Positions 35,107-44,219 are shown, counted from the stretch's first letter. The stretch is 64,000 bases of DNA from an uncultured Collinsella sp. (GCA_959599095.1 CAUGGC010000002.1:1-64000), one strand, 5' to 3'. The notes: a model not told the origin generated them from the letters alone. Made by a program: numbers and translations.

Positions 35107-35154
35107 TGATTTTTCTGGGACGGGGATTTTTCTGGGACGGGGATAAAATAATCA
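35107..35154. repeat. REP-like unit with an internal 17-bp tandem duplication, 5' of the RAYT gene
   Basis: Ends TGATT and AATCA in inverted orientation enclose two consecutive copies of a 17-bp sequence (35110-35126, 35127-35143) whose core is CTGGGACGGGGA. Same core as the pair at 9.4 kb and the inverted copy after the RAYT gene. Confidence 0.85.
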
Positions 35155-35259
35155 TTGCTACCGTTTGCCGAACCGCTCACCTTTGTTGGGCGGTTCGGCC
35201 CTTTTCTTCCTTTCCTTTTGTATGCTGTGACTACTGCATCCTTGGAAGGGAGGGTTTCG

Positions 35260-36000
35260 ATGACTCGTGTTGCCCGTGCGTTGTCCGAACTCGGCCATTA
35301 TCACGTCATGCTCAAGGGCTGTGCTGGCCAGCTGATCTTCGAAGACGATGACGATCGCCTTTATTTTCTCAATCCATTGAACAGACGATTTACGTCCGCT
35401 CATATTCGTCTTCTTGCCTGGTGCCTCATGGACAATCATGTTCACCTGCTATTTGATGATCTCGATAATCAGATGAGCGTTGCTATGCATGCGATTGATA
35501 CGGCATATGCGAAACACTTCAATCAAAAAACCGGCCGCCGCGGACCGGTGTTCCAGGAACGATTCAAGAGTGTGATCATTTCTGACGACAAACAGCTGCT
35601 CCGTTGCGTCCGATACATACACGATAATCCTGCAAAAGCAGGTATTTCTTCTGCTCCTCTGTATCGCTGGAGCAGCTTCCATGAGTATTTCTCTCATCCC
35701 GAAATTTGTGATTGTGAAGGTATTCTCAATCTGTTTGGGGGTACGGAAGCGTTTTATCTTTCGAGTACCGACGGCAAGCCTAATCCCTATTTTATGCCCG
35801 AAGGTAAGCATATCTCCGATATGGATGCGCTGGAAGTTGCCGGGGCTCTTTTGGCTCCGCATGAGCCTTATCAGCTTAAAACTTTGCCGAAATCAGAGCG
35901 AAATCGTCTTCTGGCAGTGTTGAGGCATCGGGGGTTTACGATTGACCAGATTTCGCGTCTGACGGGAATTGGGACCAATATCATTCAAAGGGCGAAATGA
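35260..36000 (+). CDS. REP-associated tyrosine transposase (RAYT), Y1_Tnp/IS200-like
   Basis: 246 residues. HYHVMLKG near 12-19, the HUH pair in MDNHVHLL near 57-64, and the nucleophile Tyr in RYIHDNPAKAG near 126-136 are all intact; a C-terminal helix-turn-helix-like segment (TIDQISRLTGIGTNIIQ) follows. RAYTs are single-copy domesticated transposases that act on REP stem-loops. Here REP-like units lie directly before and after the gene in opposite orientation, supporting that pairing. GGAAGGGAGGG precedes the ATG by five bases. Confidence 0.9.
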   Translation: MTRVARALSELGHYHVMLKGCAGQLIFEDDDDRLYFLNPLNRRFTSAHIRLLAWCLMDNHVHLLFDDLDNQMSVAMHAIDTAYAKHFNQKTGRRGPVFQERFKSVIISDDKQLLRCVRYIHDNPAKAGISSAPLYRWSSFHEYFSHPEICDCEGILNLFGGTEAFYLSSTDGKPNPYFMPEGKHISDMDALEVAGALLAPHEPYQLKTLPKSERNRLLAVLRHRGFTIDQISRLTGIGTNIIQRAK

Positions 36001-36009
36001 CGCTCCAAA

Positions 36010-36040
36010 TGATTAAAAAATCCCCGTCCTAGAATAATCA
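36010..36040. repeat. REP-like unit (inverted) 3' of the RAYT gene
   Basis: 31 bases with ends TGATTA and TAATCA around TCCCCGTCCTAG, the complement of the CTGGGACGGGGA core with one change. Ten bases after the RAYT stop. Confidence 0.85.
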
Positions 36041-36075
36041 TTCGCAGCTGCCCGGCTTTCTTTTTGCCTTAGGGA

Positions 36076-37329
36076 CTAATCGTCGAAGCGGGATTGGCGG
36101 CCGTAAGATAGGGCGGTGTCGCCGAATTTGTCTCGGACGGCGTCGATGGCGACGGAGAGGTCGCGTCGGTCGCTGGATTGGGCTCCGCGGTCGTCGACTT
36201 CGCAGAACAGGTCGGTCTGGATGCCGCCCTGATGGTCAAAGTCGCTCATGCCGATGCCTGCTAAGCGAACATGCATGCCTTCCTGCCAGATGTTGTCGAG
36301 CAGTTCGAGCGCAACTGCCACGAAGATGTTCTCATCGTCGGTCGGATGAGGCAGCCGGCGCTGTGCCGAGCGACCGCTTCCATACGAATACTTGAGCTTG
36401 AGCGTCACCGTGGCGCCCGTTAGTCCCTGACGGCGCAGGCGGCGTCCCACTGACTCGCCCAGCAGCGCAATCGCCGCTTCGATGTCCCCGCGCTCAGTCA
36501 AATCTTTCGCAAAGGTGCGTTCATTGCTGACCGACTTGATCTTGCGCTCTTCATCGAGACTCGTGACTTCGGAGATTTCGAGTCCCAGCGCACGCTGGCG
36601 CATGCGTTCGCCGTTGACGCCAAAAATAGAGGCCAAGGTGGATTCCGGTGCACGTGATAGCTCGCCGAGGGTGTAGATGCGCATACGGCGCAGTCGCTCC
36701 TCGGCCGAGCGCCCGATGCCGCTCATGGCAGATACCGGCAGCGCGGCCAAAAAGCGCTGCTCGGTTCCGGGTCGCACGATGGTCAGCCCAAACGGCTTAT
36801 CCCGCTCGCTTGCGATCTTTGCGACCGTCTTGTTGCAGCCCACGCCAATGGAGCACGTTACTCCCAGCGCTGCCACACGGTCGCTTATACGCCGCGCAAC
36901 CAGCAGCGGGTCCTCGGGCGCAAAGCGACCCGGTGTGATATCGATAAATGCCTCGTCGATGGATACGCGCTCCACGCGCGGCGTCTCCTCGGCAAGAATC
37001 GCCATGACCTGCGCACTGACCTCGCGGTAGCGATCGAAATGCCCGTGCGTCCAAATGGCCTGCGGACACAGGCGCCGTGCCTCGGCTGAGGGCATGGCGG
37101 AGTGTACGCCAAAGCGACGTGCCTCGTAAGAACAGGTGGACACAACGCCACGAGAATCGGCGTCCCCGCCCACGATGAGCGGCTTTCCGCGCCATTCGGG
37201 ATGATCGAGCATCTCCACGCTCGCAAAAAACGCATCGAGGTCCATCAGGCCCACCGCCGGACCCGTCCAGGGAGGCGGCGTGACGCCCATGGCATCCTCA
37301 TAACCGTATGTATGTTCGCGTCTTTCCAT
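36076..37329 (-). CDS. dinB: DNA polymerase IV (Y-family)
   Basis: Translesion polymerase, 417 residues. LMDLDAFFASVE (first catalytic Asp) near 28-39, SIDEAFID near 117-124 (second Asp and Glu), GIGRSAEERL helix-hairpin-helix near 203-212, little-finger domain after 250. It ends in SRFDD without an obvious clamp-binding motif. ATG 37329 is given; a second ATG 13 codons in (37290) has GAGG upstream and may be the main start. Confidence 0.93.
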   Translation of the reverse strand: MERREHTYGYEDAMGVTPPPWTGPAVGLMDLDAFFASVEMLDHPEWRGKPLIVGGDADSRGVVSTCSYEARRFGVHSAMPSAEARRLCPQAIWTHGHFDRYREVSAQVMAILAEETPRVERVSIDEAFIDITPGRFAPEDPLLVARRISDRVAALGVTCSIGVGCNKTVAKIASERDKPFGLTIVRPGTEQRFLAALPVSAMSGIGRSAEERLRRMRIYTLGELSRAPESTLASIFGVNGERMRQRALGLEISEVTSLDEERKIKSVSNERTFAKDLTERGDIEAAIALLGESVGRRLRRQGLTGATVTLKLKYSYGSGRSAQRRLPHPTDDENIFVAVALELLDNIWQEGMHVRLAGIGMSDFDHQGGIQTDLFCEVDDRGAQSSDRRDLSVAIDAVRDKFGDTALSYGRQSRFDD

Positions 37330-37335
37330 GTCATG

Positions 37336-37341
37336 AGTATA
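37336..37341 (-). promoter_or_regulatory. -10 hexamer close to the dinB start
   Basis: TATACT on the minus strand ends six bases before ATG 37329, so transcription from it would begin at or next to the A of that ATG. No -35 match. If used, the dinB message would be leaderless or start at the internal ATG 37290. Confidence 0.35.
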
Positions 37342-37354
37342 CCGCGCAGCTCAT

Positions 37355-37504
37355 GTGGGGTGCGTGTATGTGCTTGCAAATCCCGAATTCTTGTCTAAGA
37401 TATGGATTTGCCCTCGACTACACCGAAGAAGTTGGTCTCACGGACTTCACCTGCCCGCGTCGATGGCGTATTATGTTCAACTGTTTGTTTGTAGTTGCAG
37501 CCTA
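37355..37504 (+). pseudogene. Frameshifted remnant resembling a T5orf172/Mug113 (GIY-YIG-like) domain
   Basis: From GTG 37355 the frame reads GCVYVLANPEFLSKI; the next frame continues GFALDYTEEVGLTDFTCP and the first frame resumes with ASMAYYVQLF. Joined, this follows the T5orf172/Mug113 pattern (VYVLxNP...KIGxA...AYYV). One extra base near 37403 and a compensating change near 37457 break it, and the domain is not completed. The rpsP promoter lies inside. Inference by motif only. Confidence 0.5.
37446..37474 (+). promoter_or_regulatory. Promoter of rpsP operon
   Basis: TTCACC at 37446-37451, 17-base spacer, TATTAT at 37469-37474. It lies within the decayed T5orf172-like remnant. Confidence 0.6.
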
Positions 37505-37530
37505 AAGCTGCTTGGTTGGAGGAGTTTCCT

Positions 37531-37872
37531 TTGGCAGTCAAGATTCGCCTTGCTCGTCACGGCGCTAAGAAGCGTCCGTACTACCGTGTCGTCGTCGCCG
37601 ATTCCCGCGCCCCGCGTGACGGTCGTATCATCGAGGAGGTTGGCCGCTACAACCCGATGACCGCCCCCAAGACCATCAACCTCGACCTCGAGAAGATCGC
37701 CGACTGGCAGTCCAAGGGCGCTCAGCTCACCGACGCCGTCGCCGCTCTGGTCAAGGCCGCCAACGAGGGCGAGAAGACCGAGACCGTCGTCAAGAAGTCC
37801 AAGAAGCAGCTCGCCAAAGAGGCCGAGGCCGCTAAGGCTGCCGCTGAGGCCGCTGAGGGCGCCGAGGAGTAA
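37531..37872 (+). CDS. rpsP: 30S ribosomal protein S16
   Basis: 113 residues. [23 protein letters not shown] start and RYNPM near 44-48 identify it. The last about 30 residues are a Lys/Ala/Glu-rich extension. The TTG at 37531 has GGAGGAG six bases upstream; the frame is open upstream but without a site. Heads rpsP-khpA-rimM-trmD-lepB. Confidence 0.97.
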   Translation: MAVKIRLARHGAKKRPYYRVVVADSRAPRDGRIIEEVGRYNPMTAPKTINLDLEKIADWQSKGAQLTDAVAALVKAANEGEKTETVVKKSKKQLAKEAEAAKAAAEAAEGAEE

Positions 37873-37875
37873 ATC

Positions 37876-38160
37876 GTGCCTGAGGTTGACGCTGCACAGC
37901 TCGAGGGTGAGGCAATGCTCTCAGATCGCATCGCCGATCTCGTCGAATATCTCGTTGTTCAGATCGTCGACGACCCGGATTCCGTGAGCCTTGAGGTCAT
38001 CGATGGTGACGACGCCTCTACGATTGAGGTTTCGGTCGCCGAGGATGACGTCGCTAAGGTCATCGGCCGTCGTGGCCGTACCATCAAGGCCATTCGCACG
38101 CTCGCCCGTGCACTGGCCGCTCGCCTCGACACTGCTGTCGAGGTAGAGGTTCTGGGCTAG
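37876..38160 (+). CDS. khpA: KH-domain RNA-binding protein KhpA
   Basis: 94 residues, one KH domain with the GxxG loop GRRG followed by TIKAIRTLARALA. Works with KhpB in Gram-positives to regulate cell division and elongation by RNA binding. GTG start; GAGGAG at the end of rpsP is its ribosome site. Usual place between rpsP and rimM. Confidence 0.94.
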   Translation: MPEVDAAQLEGEAMLSDRIADLVEYLVVQIVDDPDSVSLEVIDGDDASTIEVSVAEDDVAKVIGRRGRTIKAIRTLARALAARLDTAVEVEVLG

Positions 38161-38164
38161 GACC

Positions 38165-38686
38165 TTGAGGTCCCAGTACAAAAACATCGCCCGTGTGGTC
38201 AAGCCGCACGGAAGGAAGGGGGAGGTCCTCGCGCAGCCGCTGCGGGGGCTTCCTTCTGTATTAGAGCCTGGTATGCGCGTCGCCCTGACGCCGCCGGCGC
38301 TCAAGCGCGACCGCTTTTGCACGGTCGTGTCCGTCACCGATACGGGCGATGGCGATCTGGTCTCGTTTGAGGGCATTGACGACTTGACGGCCGCCGAGGG
38401 CATCACGGGATGCTACGTGCTAGCAAATCGTGACGACTTTGAGCTCGATTCGCTCGACGCTGCCTATACCGACCTGATGGGTCGCGAGGTGGTCGACGAG
38501 CGCTTCGGTTCGCTCGGTACGATCGTCGAGATCATGTCGACGCCCGCTAACGATGTTTGGGTTGTCGAGGGTGATCGGTACGGCGAGGTACTGATTCCCG
38601 TGATCGAGCGGGTCGTGCTCGATCTTCCCGACACAGGAACAATTTCCGTCCACGCTATGGACGGCCTGATCGATATGGACAATTAG
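38165..38686 (+). CDS. rimM: 16S rRNA processing protein RimM
   Basis: Binds S19 and helps 30S head maturation. 173 residues: RimM barrel at about 5-85 (ARVVKPHGRKGEV), PRC barrel from about 95 (LMGREVVDERFGSLG). The TTG at 38165 is only two bases after AGGA, so initiation may be coupled to khpA or use another codon; the homology begins within eight residues of this start. Confidence 0.9.
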   Translation: MRSQYKNIARVVKPHGRKGEVLAQPLRGLPSVLEPGMRVALTPPALKRDRFCTVVSVTDTGDGDLVSFEGIDDLTAAEGITGCYVLANRDDFELDSLDAAYTDLMGREVVDERFGSLGTIVEIMSTPANDVWVVEGDRYGEVLIPVIERVVLDLPDTGTISVHAMDGLIDMDN

Positions 38687-38696
38687 GGAGGACAAC

Positions 38697-39455
38697 ATGC
38701 TGATCGAGACCCTTTCGGTCTTTCCCGAGATGTTTGAGCCCGTCATGTCCACGTCGATTTTGGGCCGCGCCCGCAAGGCCGGCCTTTTTGATTTTAAGGC
38801 GTATAACCTGCGCGACTGGACGCACGACCGCCATCGTACCGTCGATGACGAGCCGTACGGCGGCGGGCAGGGCATGCTCATGAAGGTCGAGCCTATCGCA
38901 GAGGCCATCGAGGCCATTAGCGCAGAGGGTCCCAAGCCCACTGTGGTGTTCTTTACCCCCTGTGGCGAGCCTTTTACGCAGCATGTGGCCGAGCGCCTGC
39001 TCAAAAGTGAGCGCCTGCTGTTTGTGTGCAGTCGCTACGAGGGCGTCGACGAGCGCGCGTATGCGTATGCCGATGAGCGTCTGTCGATCGGCGACTACGT
39101 GCTCACGGGCGGCGAGCTTCCCGCTATGGTCGTTGCCGATGCCGTCGTACGCCTGATTCCCGGCGCCCTTGGTGACGAAATGAGCAACGTCGACGAGTCA
39201 TTCTCGACCGCCGAGGACGGAGGACTGCTCGAGTACGCGCAGTACACCCGCCCCGCCGAGTTCAACGGCGAGGGCGTGCCGCCGGTGCTTGTGAGCGGCG
39301 ATCACGCCAAGGTCGATGCCTGGCGTCGCAAGAACGCCATCGAGCGCACCTGCTGCTGGCGTCCCGATCTGATCGAGACAGCGCGGCTCACGCCCGAGGA
39401 GCGCGCTTACGCGCAGGAGATTCTTGACGCTTCGTATTCGCAGAGCGAGGAGTGA
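38697..39455 (+). CDS. trmD: tRNA (guanine-N1)-methyltransferase
   Basis: Methylates G37 of tRNAs with SAM. 252 residues. SPOUT-knot motifs YGGGQGMLMK near 56-65, SRYEGVDER near 110-118 and IGDYVLTGGELPA near 129-141. GGGAGGA precedes the ATG. Two bases from lepB. Confidence 0.97.
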   Translation: MLIETLSVFPEMFEPVMSTSILGRARKAGLFDFKAYNLRDWTHDRHRTVDDEPYGGGQGMLMKVEPIAEAIEAISAEGPKPTVVFFTPCGEPFTQHVAERLLKSERLLFVCSRYEGVDERAYAYADERLSIGDYVLTGGELPAMVVADAVVRLIPGALGDEMSNVDESFSTAEDGGLLEYAQYTRPAEFNGEGVPPVLVSGDHAKVDAWRRKNAIERTCCWRPDLIETARLTPEERAYAQEILDASYSQSEE

Positions 39456-39457
39456 GT

Positions 39458-40021
39458 ATGGTTCCTACGCAACATTCCGCGTTGAGGGGCGCTTTTGAGT
39501 GGATCGCGGTCATCGCGATCGCGCTCGTGGCCACGTTCCTGATCCGTACCTTTGTGGTCGAGCCCTTTGTGGTGCCCACCGGTTCTATGGAGGACACGAT
39601 CGAGATTGGCGACCAGATCCTGGCGCAAAAGGTGAGCCTCGAGCTCGGTCAGCCCGTCAAGCAGGGCGATATCGTGGTGTTTCACAACCCCGATGGCACC
39701 TCCGAGCATGATGTTCTTGTCAAGCGTGTTATTGCCACGGCCGGCCAGACGGTCGACCTGCAGGATGGCAAGGTGGTCGTTGACGGCCAAGCGCTCGACG
39801 AGGACTATACGACGGGCATGAGCTGGCCACTTTCGGTCCAAGCGCCCGGTGCTCAGGTAAGCTATCCCTACACCGTTCCCGACGGGTGCGTGTGGGTGAT
39901 GGGCGACAACCGCGAAAACTCTGCCGACTCACGCTACTTTGGTCCCGTCGATCGCTCTGATTTGATCGCCGTGGCACTCGTGCGCTACTGGCCGCTCAAC
40001 CGCATCGGCGCTATCGACTAA
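39458..40021 (+). CDS. lepB: Signal peptidase I
   Basis: Cleaves secretory signal peptides outside the membrane. 187 residues: one membrane segment about 13-33, catalytic S43 in PTGSM, catalytic K89 in DVLVKRV, and the GDNRENSADSRYFG box near 149-162. I use ATG 39458, five bases after GCGAGGAG, rather than the GTG at 39452 that overlaps the ribosome site. Confidence 0.95.
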   Translation: MVPTQHSALRGAFEWIAVIAIALVATFLIRTFVVEPFVVPTGSMEDTIEIGDQILAQKVSLELGQPVKQGDIVVFHNPDGTSEHDVLVKRVIATAGQTVDLQDGKVVVDGQALDEDYTTGMSWPLSVQAPGAQVSYPYTVPDGCVWVMGDNRENSADSRYFGPVDRSDLIAVALVRYWPLNRIGAID

Positions 40022-40080
40022 AAACCGCTATAGTACAGTACCTAACCGTGTAATCGTTTCGACGAGGGGATATTAGAGGC

Positions 40081-40992
40081 ATGAACGCTTCATCGCTTTC
40101 CTTCCAAGACATCATCCTGCGCCTCCAGCAGTACTGGGGCGAGCAGGGCTGCGTCATTATGCAGCCCTATGACTCCGAGGTCGGTGCCGGTACCTTCCAT
40201 ACCGCGACCACGCTGCGCTCGCTCGGTCCCGCCGAGTGGCGCACCTGCTATGCGCAGCCTTGCCGCCGTCCCGCCGACGGCCGCTACGGCGAGAACCCCA
40301 ACCGCATGCAGCACTACTATCAGTTCCAGGTGCTCATCAAGCCCTCTCCGGTCAACGCCCAGGAGCTTTACCTGGGGTCTCTTGCCGCTATCGGTCTGGA
40401 CCCCAACGACCATGACGTCCGCTTTGTCGAGGACGACTGGGAGAGCCCGACGCTCGGCGCCTGGGGCCTTGGCTGGGAGGTCTGGCTCAACGGCATGGAA
40501 GTCACGCAGTTTACGTACTTCCAGCAGGTGGGCGGTATCGAGGTCGACCCCGTTCCTGTCGAGATCACCTATGGCCTGGAACGCATCGCCATGTACGCCC
40601 AGGGCGTCAACTCGGTCTACGACCTGGTGTGGAGCTACCTGCCCGACGGCACGCCCATGACCTATGGCGACGTGTTCCTCGAGAACGAGCGCGAGTTCAG
40701 TGCCTACAACTTTGAGGTCGCCAACGTCGAGATGATGCGTCAGAAGTTTGACGACTACGAGGCCGAGTGCCATTCCTGTCTAGAGCGCAAGCTGCCGCTG
40801 CCGGCATATGACTGCGTCATGAAGTGCAGCCACGCTTTCAACCTGCTCGATGCCCGCGGCGCTCTGTCCGCAGTCGAGCGTGCCAACTACATCCTGCGCG
40901 TCCGCGCCGTCGCCAAGGCGTGCTGCGAGGCCTACATGGCCGAGGTCGCCGGAGTCAACGAGAATGCCGACCAGGAAGGCGAGGTGGCGTAA
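40081..40992 (+). CDS. glyQ: Glycyl-tRNA synthetase alpha subunit
   Basis: 303 residues. Catalytic class II core subunit of the heterotetrameric bacterial enzyme: [25 protein letters not shown] start, the motif-2-like [15 protein letters not shown] region and GLERIAMY near 165. No T-box was found in the 59 bases before it. Three bases from glyS. Confidence 0.97.
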   Translation: MNASSLSFQDIILRLQQYWGEQGCVIMQPYDSEVGAGTFHTATTLRSLGPAEWRTCYAQPCRRPADGRYGENPNRMQHYYQFQVLIKPSPVNAQELYLGSLAAIGLDPNDHDVRFVEDDWESPTLGAWGLGWEVWLNGMEVTQFTYFQQVGGIEVDPVPVEITYGLERIAMYAQGVNSVYDLVWSYLPDGTPMTYGDVFLENEREFSAYNFEVANVEMMRQKFDDYEAECHSCLERKLPLPAYDCVMKCSHAFNLLDARGALSAVERANYILRVRAVAKACCEAYMAEVAGVNENADQEGEVA

Positions 40993-40995
40993 GCC

Positions 40996-43092
40996 ATGGC
41001 AGACGCTAAGGATTTCCTGTTTGAGATCGGTACGGAGGAAATGCCCTCTGCACCGCTGAACAATGCCGTCAAGCAGCTTGGCACCATGATCGCCAAGGGT
41101 CTCGACGAGGCCGGTCTGGCCCACGGCGAGGTCCGCGTGATCTCGAGCCCGCGCCGCCTGGCTGCACTCGTTGCCGATGTCGCCACCGCGACCGACGAGA
41201 TTCACGAGGTCAAGCGTGGCCCCGCGGCCAACATTGCCTTCGACGCTGACGGTAACGCCACCAAGGCCGCCCAGGGCTTCGCCCGCAAGTGCGGTGTGGC
41301 TGCCGAGGACCTGGTCCGTCGCGAGGACACTGACGGTCGCGAGTATGTGTTCGCCGAGAAGAATATTCCCTCCGCACCGGCTACGCCGATTCTGACCGCT
41401 CTGTGCGAGAAGACCATCGCCGGCCTGCAGTGGCCCAACTACCGCTCCCAGCGCTGGGGTCACGAGCATGCTACCTTTGTTCGTCCGGTCCGTTGGATTT
41501 GCTGCCTTCTGGGCGAGGATGTTGTGCCCGTGTCGTTTGCCGACGTGACGAGTGGCAACACCACGCGTGGTCATCGCGTACTTGGCCCCGGTGACCATGT
41601 GGTCGCCAGCCCCGCCGTCTACGAGCAAGTGCTCGAGGACGCCGGCGTGCTTTCTGCCGAGCGTCGTCGTGAGGCCATCCTCGCCGGTATCGCCGAGGTC
41701 GAGGCTGCCCGTCCCGGCTGCCATGTCGATACGCCCAAGAAGGTCTTCGAGGAGGTCATTAACCTCTGCGAGTGGCCGACGGTGCTCGTCGGTACCTTCG
41801 ATGAGGAGTTCCTCAAGGTCCCGCACGAGATTATCTGCGAGTCCATGCTCACCAACCAGCGCTACTTCCCGATCTATGACGGCGAGGGCAAGCTCACGCG
41901 TGAGTTCGTGGTCGTCTCCAACAGCAAGCCCGAGAACGCCGAGCGCGTGATCGACGGCAACGAGCGCGTTGTGCGTGCCCGTCTGGACGATGCCAAGTTC
42001 TTCTACGAGGAGGACCTGAAGATCTCCCTCGACGAGTTCCGCGAGCGTCTGGCCAAGGTTGCCTTCCAGGAGAAGCTCGGTAGCGTGCTCGCCAAGTCCG
42101 AGCGCATCGAGCAGCTCGCGCTCGCTATCGCCCGCGAGGCTCATCTGGGCGCCCACCTTGCCGCCGATGCCGCTCGCGCCGCGCACCTGTGCAAGGCCGA
42201 CCTGGTGTCTAACGCCGTTGTCGAGTTCACGAGCCAGCAGGGCGTGATGGGCGGTTATTACGCGACCGCGATGGGGGAGAACGACGAGGTCGCTCATGCT
42301 ATCCGCGATCACTATCGTCCCCGCTTTGCCGGTGACGAGCTGCCTGAGGGCACCGCTGGCTGCATCGTGGCTTGCGCCGACAAGCTCGATACCATCGCCG
42401 GTATCTTTGCCATCGGCGAGCCCCCGACCGGCTCCTCCGACCCCTACGCGCTGCGTCGTGCCGCTATCGGCATCATCAACATTCTGCGCGACCGTCTGCC
42501 GATCGACCCCACGTCGCTCATCGACTTCGCCCTCGAGCTCTACAGTGAGCAGGGCATTGAGTTCGACGCCGCCGAGGTCGCCCAGCAGGTTCGCGACTTC
42601 TTCCACGGCCGTCTGGTGAGCATGGCCCGCGACGAAAAGATCCCGGCCGATACCGTTGCCGCCGTCTCCGCGGTGCACATCATCGCCCCGTCCGTCTTCT
42701 TCGCCCGCTGCGCCGCCCTCGACGAGGCCCGCAAGAACGACGCCGAGACGTTCGATAACCTGGCGACCGCCTATGCCCGCGCCGCGCACATCTCCAAGCC
42801 CGAGCTGGGCGCGGAGTACGACCGCGCCCTGATGGGCGAGGTCGAGCTCGCGCTTGCCGATGCCTCCGAGGCTGCTCAGACCGCTGTCGACGCCGCCCTC
42901 GCTGCCGAGGATTACCCGGTCGCATTTGCCGCCCTCGCCGCCCTGCGCGCCCCCATCGACCGCTTCTTCGACGAGGTCATGGTCATGGACAAGGACGAGC
43001 AGCTTCGCGATAATCGCCTTAAGCTGCTCAACCGCTTCGAGGCCGTTTTCTCCGGCATCGCAAACATCGGTGAGCTTGCTCGCAAAAAGTAA
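40996..43092 (+). CDS. glyS: Glycyl-tRNA synthetase beta subunit
   Basis: 698 residues, normal length. FLFEIGTEEMPSA start, HEHATFVRPVRWICCL near 155-170, and a C-terminal DALR-type anticodon-binding region. Includes an HD-like domain in the middle (about 370-430), as usual for GlyS. Follows glyQ directly. Confidence 0.97.
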   Translation: MADAKDFLFEIGTEEMPSAPLNNAVKQLGTMIAKGLDEAGLAHGEVRVISSPRRLAALVADVATATDEIHEVKRGPAANIAFDADGNATKAAQGFARKCGVAAEDLVRREDTDGREYVFAEKNIPSAPATPILTALCEKTIAGLQWPNYRSQRWGHEHATFVRPVRWICCLLGEDVVPVSFADVTSGNTTRGHRVLGPGDHVVASPAVYEQVLEDAGVLSAERRREAILAGIAEVEAARPGCHVDTPKKVFEEVINLCEWPTVLVGTFDEEFLKVPHEIICESMLTNQRYFPIYDGEGKLTREFVVVSNSKPENAERVIDGNERVVRARLDDAKFFYEEDLKISLDEFRERLAKVAFQEKLGSVLAKSERIEQLALAIAREAHLGAHLAADAARAAHLCKADLVSNAVVEFTSQQGVMGGYYATAMGENDEVAHAIRDHYRPRFAGDELPEGTAGCIVACADKLDTIAGIFAIGEPPTGSSDPYALRRAAIGIINILRDRLPIDPTSLIDFALELYSEQGIEFDAAEVAQQVRDFFHGRLVSMARDEKIPADTVAAVSAVHIIAPSVFFARCAALDEARKNDAETFDNLATAYARAAHISKPELGAEYDRALMGEVELALADASEAAQTAVDAALAAEDYPVAFAALAALRAPIDRFFDEVMVMDKDEQLRDNRLKLLNRFEAVFSGIANIGELARKK

Positions 43093-43126
43093 GCCAGCCT
43101 GCGCATAAGCGCAAAAGGAGCCCCGC

Positions 43127-44002
43127 ATGGATTGCCCGGTCACCGCTCGTCCCACCGTTATCGTTATCTCCGACTCGCTCGGTGATACCGCTTGTGAGGT
43201 GGTGCTTGCGGCGTCCGGGCAATTTGATGAAGGGGCTTTTCGCGTTTTACGCCTGCCCAAGGTGACCTCCGTGGAGCAGGTCAAGTCGTTTGTGGGTCCG
43301 CGCGTCGATGCCGATCATCGCGATATTGCCGTGTTCCACACCATTGTCGATCCGGCGCTTCGCGCCCGCGTGCTCGATTACCTGGGCATGCTGCATATCC
43401 GTTCGGTCGACCTGATCGGCCCGACGCTCGCCGTGCTGTCGTCGCTCATCGGTGTGCCGCCCAAGGGCGTTGCGGGCGTGATTCACAAGACCGATGACCG
43501 CTATTTCCATCGTATCGAGGCCATGGAGTATTTCGTTGAGCACGATGACGGGCGCGGTTGCGACGATTTGTCGGGTGCCGATATCGTGCTGCTGGGCGTA
43601 TCGCGCACGTCCAAGACGCCGCTGTCGATGTATCTGGCTTATCAGGGCTACAAGGTTGCCAATGTTCCGTTGGCCCATGGCATGGAGCCGCCGAAGTCGA
43701 TTTACGAGGTCGACCCGATGCGCCTGTTCGGCCTGATTTCGACCGTCGATGTGATTTCCGAAATTCGCGATAGCCGCTTGGGCGATGACTACGCTCGTGC
43801 CGTTGCCGGCTCCTATGCCGAGCCCGAGAGCGTGCACAGCGAGCTCGAGGAAGCCCGTGCGCTCATGAAGCGCCTAGGCTGCTTTGTGGTGCGTACCGAC
43901 GGCAAGGCCATCGAGGAGAGCGCCTCCGAGATCATCAGCCACTTGGAGGAAATCCAAGAAGCCCGCGCCCGCCGCGCCGCCCGCCGAGCCCAGCAAAGTT
44001 AA
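43127..44002 (+). CDS. ppsR: Pyruvate phosphate dikinase regulatory protein (DUF299)
   Basis: Bifunctional ADP-dependent kinase and Pi-dependent pyrophosphorylase that switches PPDK off and on. 291 residues: VIVISDSLGDTACEV start, P-loop-like GVSRTSKTPLS near 155-165, and the HGMEPPKSIYEVDP segment typical of the family. Its target ppdK is the next gene, about 300 bases downstream. AAAGGAG precedes the ATG. Confidence 0.94.
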   Translation: MDCPVTARPTVIVISDSLGDTACEVVLAASGQFDEGAFRVLRLPKVTSVEQVKSFVGPRVDADHRDIAVFHTIVDPALRARVLDYLGMLHIRSVDLIGPTLAVLSSLIGVPPKGVAGVIHKTDDRYFHRIEAMEYFVEHDDGRGCDDLSGADIVLLGVSRTSKTPLSMYLAYQGYKVANVPLAHGMEPPKSIYEVDPMRLFGLISTVDVISEIRDSRLGDDYARAVAGSYAEPESVHSELEEARALMKRLGCFVVRTDGKAIEESASEIISHLEEIQEARARRAARRAQQS

Positions 44003-44065
44003 CTCATTTCGGTAGCTAAAAATGCACCGTCTCAAAAAGACTACCTAAAAATAATGCACGATATT

Positions 44066-44178
44066 GGTAAAGCGATTTAGCAAAGAACTTGCATTTGACC
44101 TGCAATTCTCTTGCATTGGTATCTTCATAAGGTAACCACCTTTACCTACCGTTTACCGTCACATTTACCACGTTTACC
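44066..44178 (+). promoter_or_regulatory. Array of TTTACC hexamers upstream of ppdK
   Basis: Direct TTTACC at 44141, 44152, 44164 and 44173 (spacings 11, 12 and 9) plus one inverted GGTAAA at 44066-44071 and a near copy GGTAAC at 44131. Two TTGCAT hexamers at 44089 and 44111 are 22 bases apart. A -10-like TATAGT follows at 44220-44225 with no -35. The pattern suggests binding sites for an activator; the protein is unknown. The rest of this 298-base gap holds nothing else I recognise. Confidence 0.5.
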
Positions 44179-44219
44179 AAACCCCGCGCCCTCTACGCAA
44201 GCCCGCTCAATGCCCGCCG

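Noticed and set aside
37300..37345. Possible LexA/SOS box near dinB (GCGAACATACATACGG)
   Set aside because: Only the left half matches the Gram-positive CGAAC-N-GTTCG pattern; the right half does not.
40022..40080. T-box riboswitch before glyQ
   Set aside because: Only 59 bases separate lepB from glyQ, with no specifier stem, T-box sequence or terminator; a TATAGT is the only signal there.
40780..43284. An 834-codon open frame antisense to glyQ-glyS, and similar long antisense frames at 31857-33743, 44979-46916, 61829-63880, 15350-17077 and 10350-11885
   Set aside because: They mirror strongly biased codons of real genes, have no ribosome sites or family motifs and read as low-complexity His/Ala/Gly/Arg-rich sequence.
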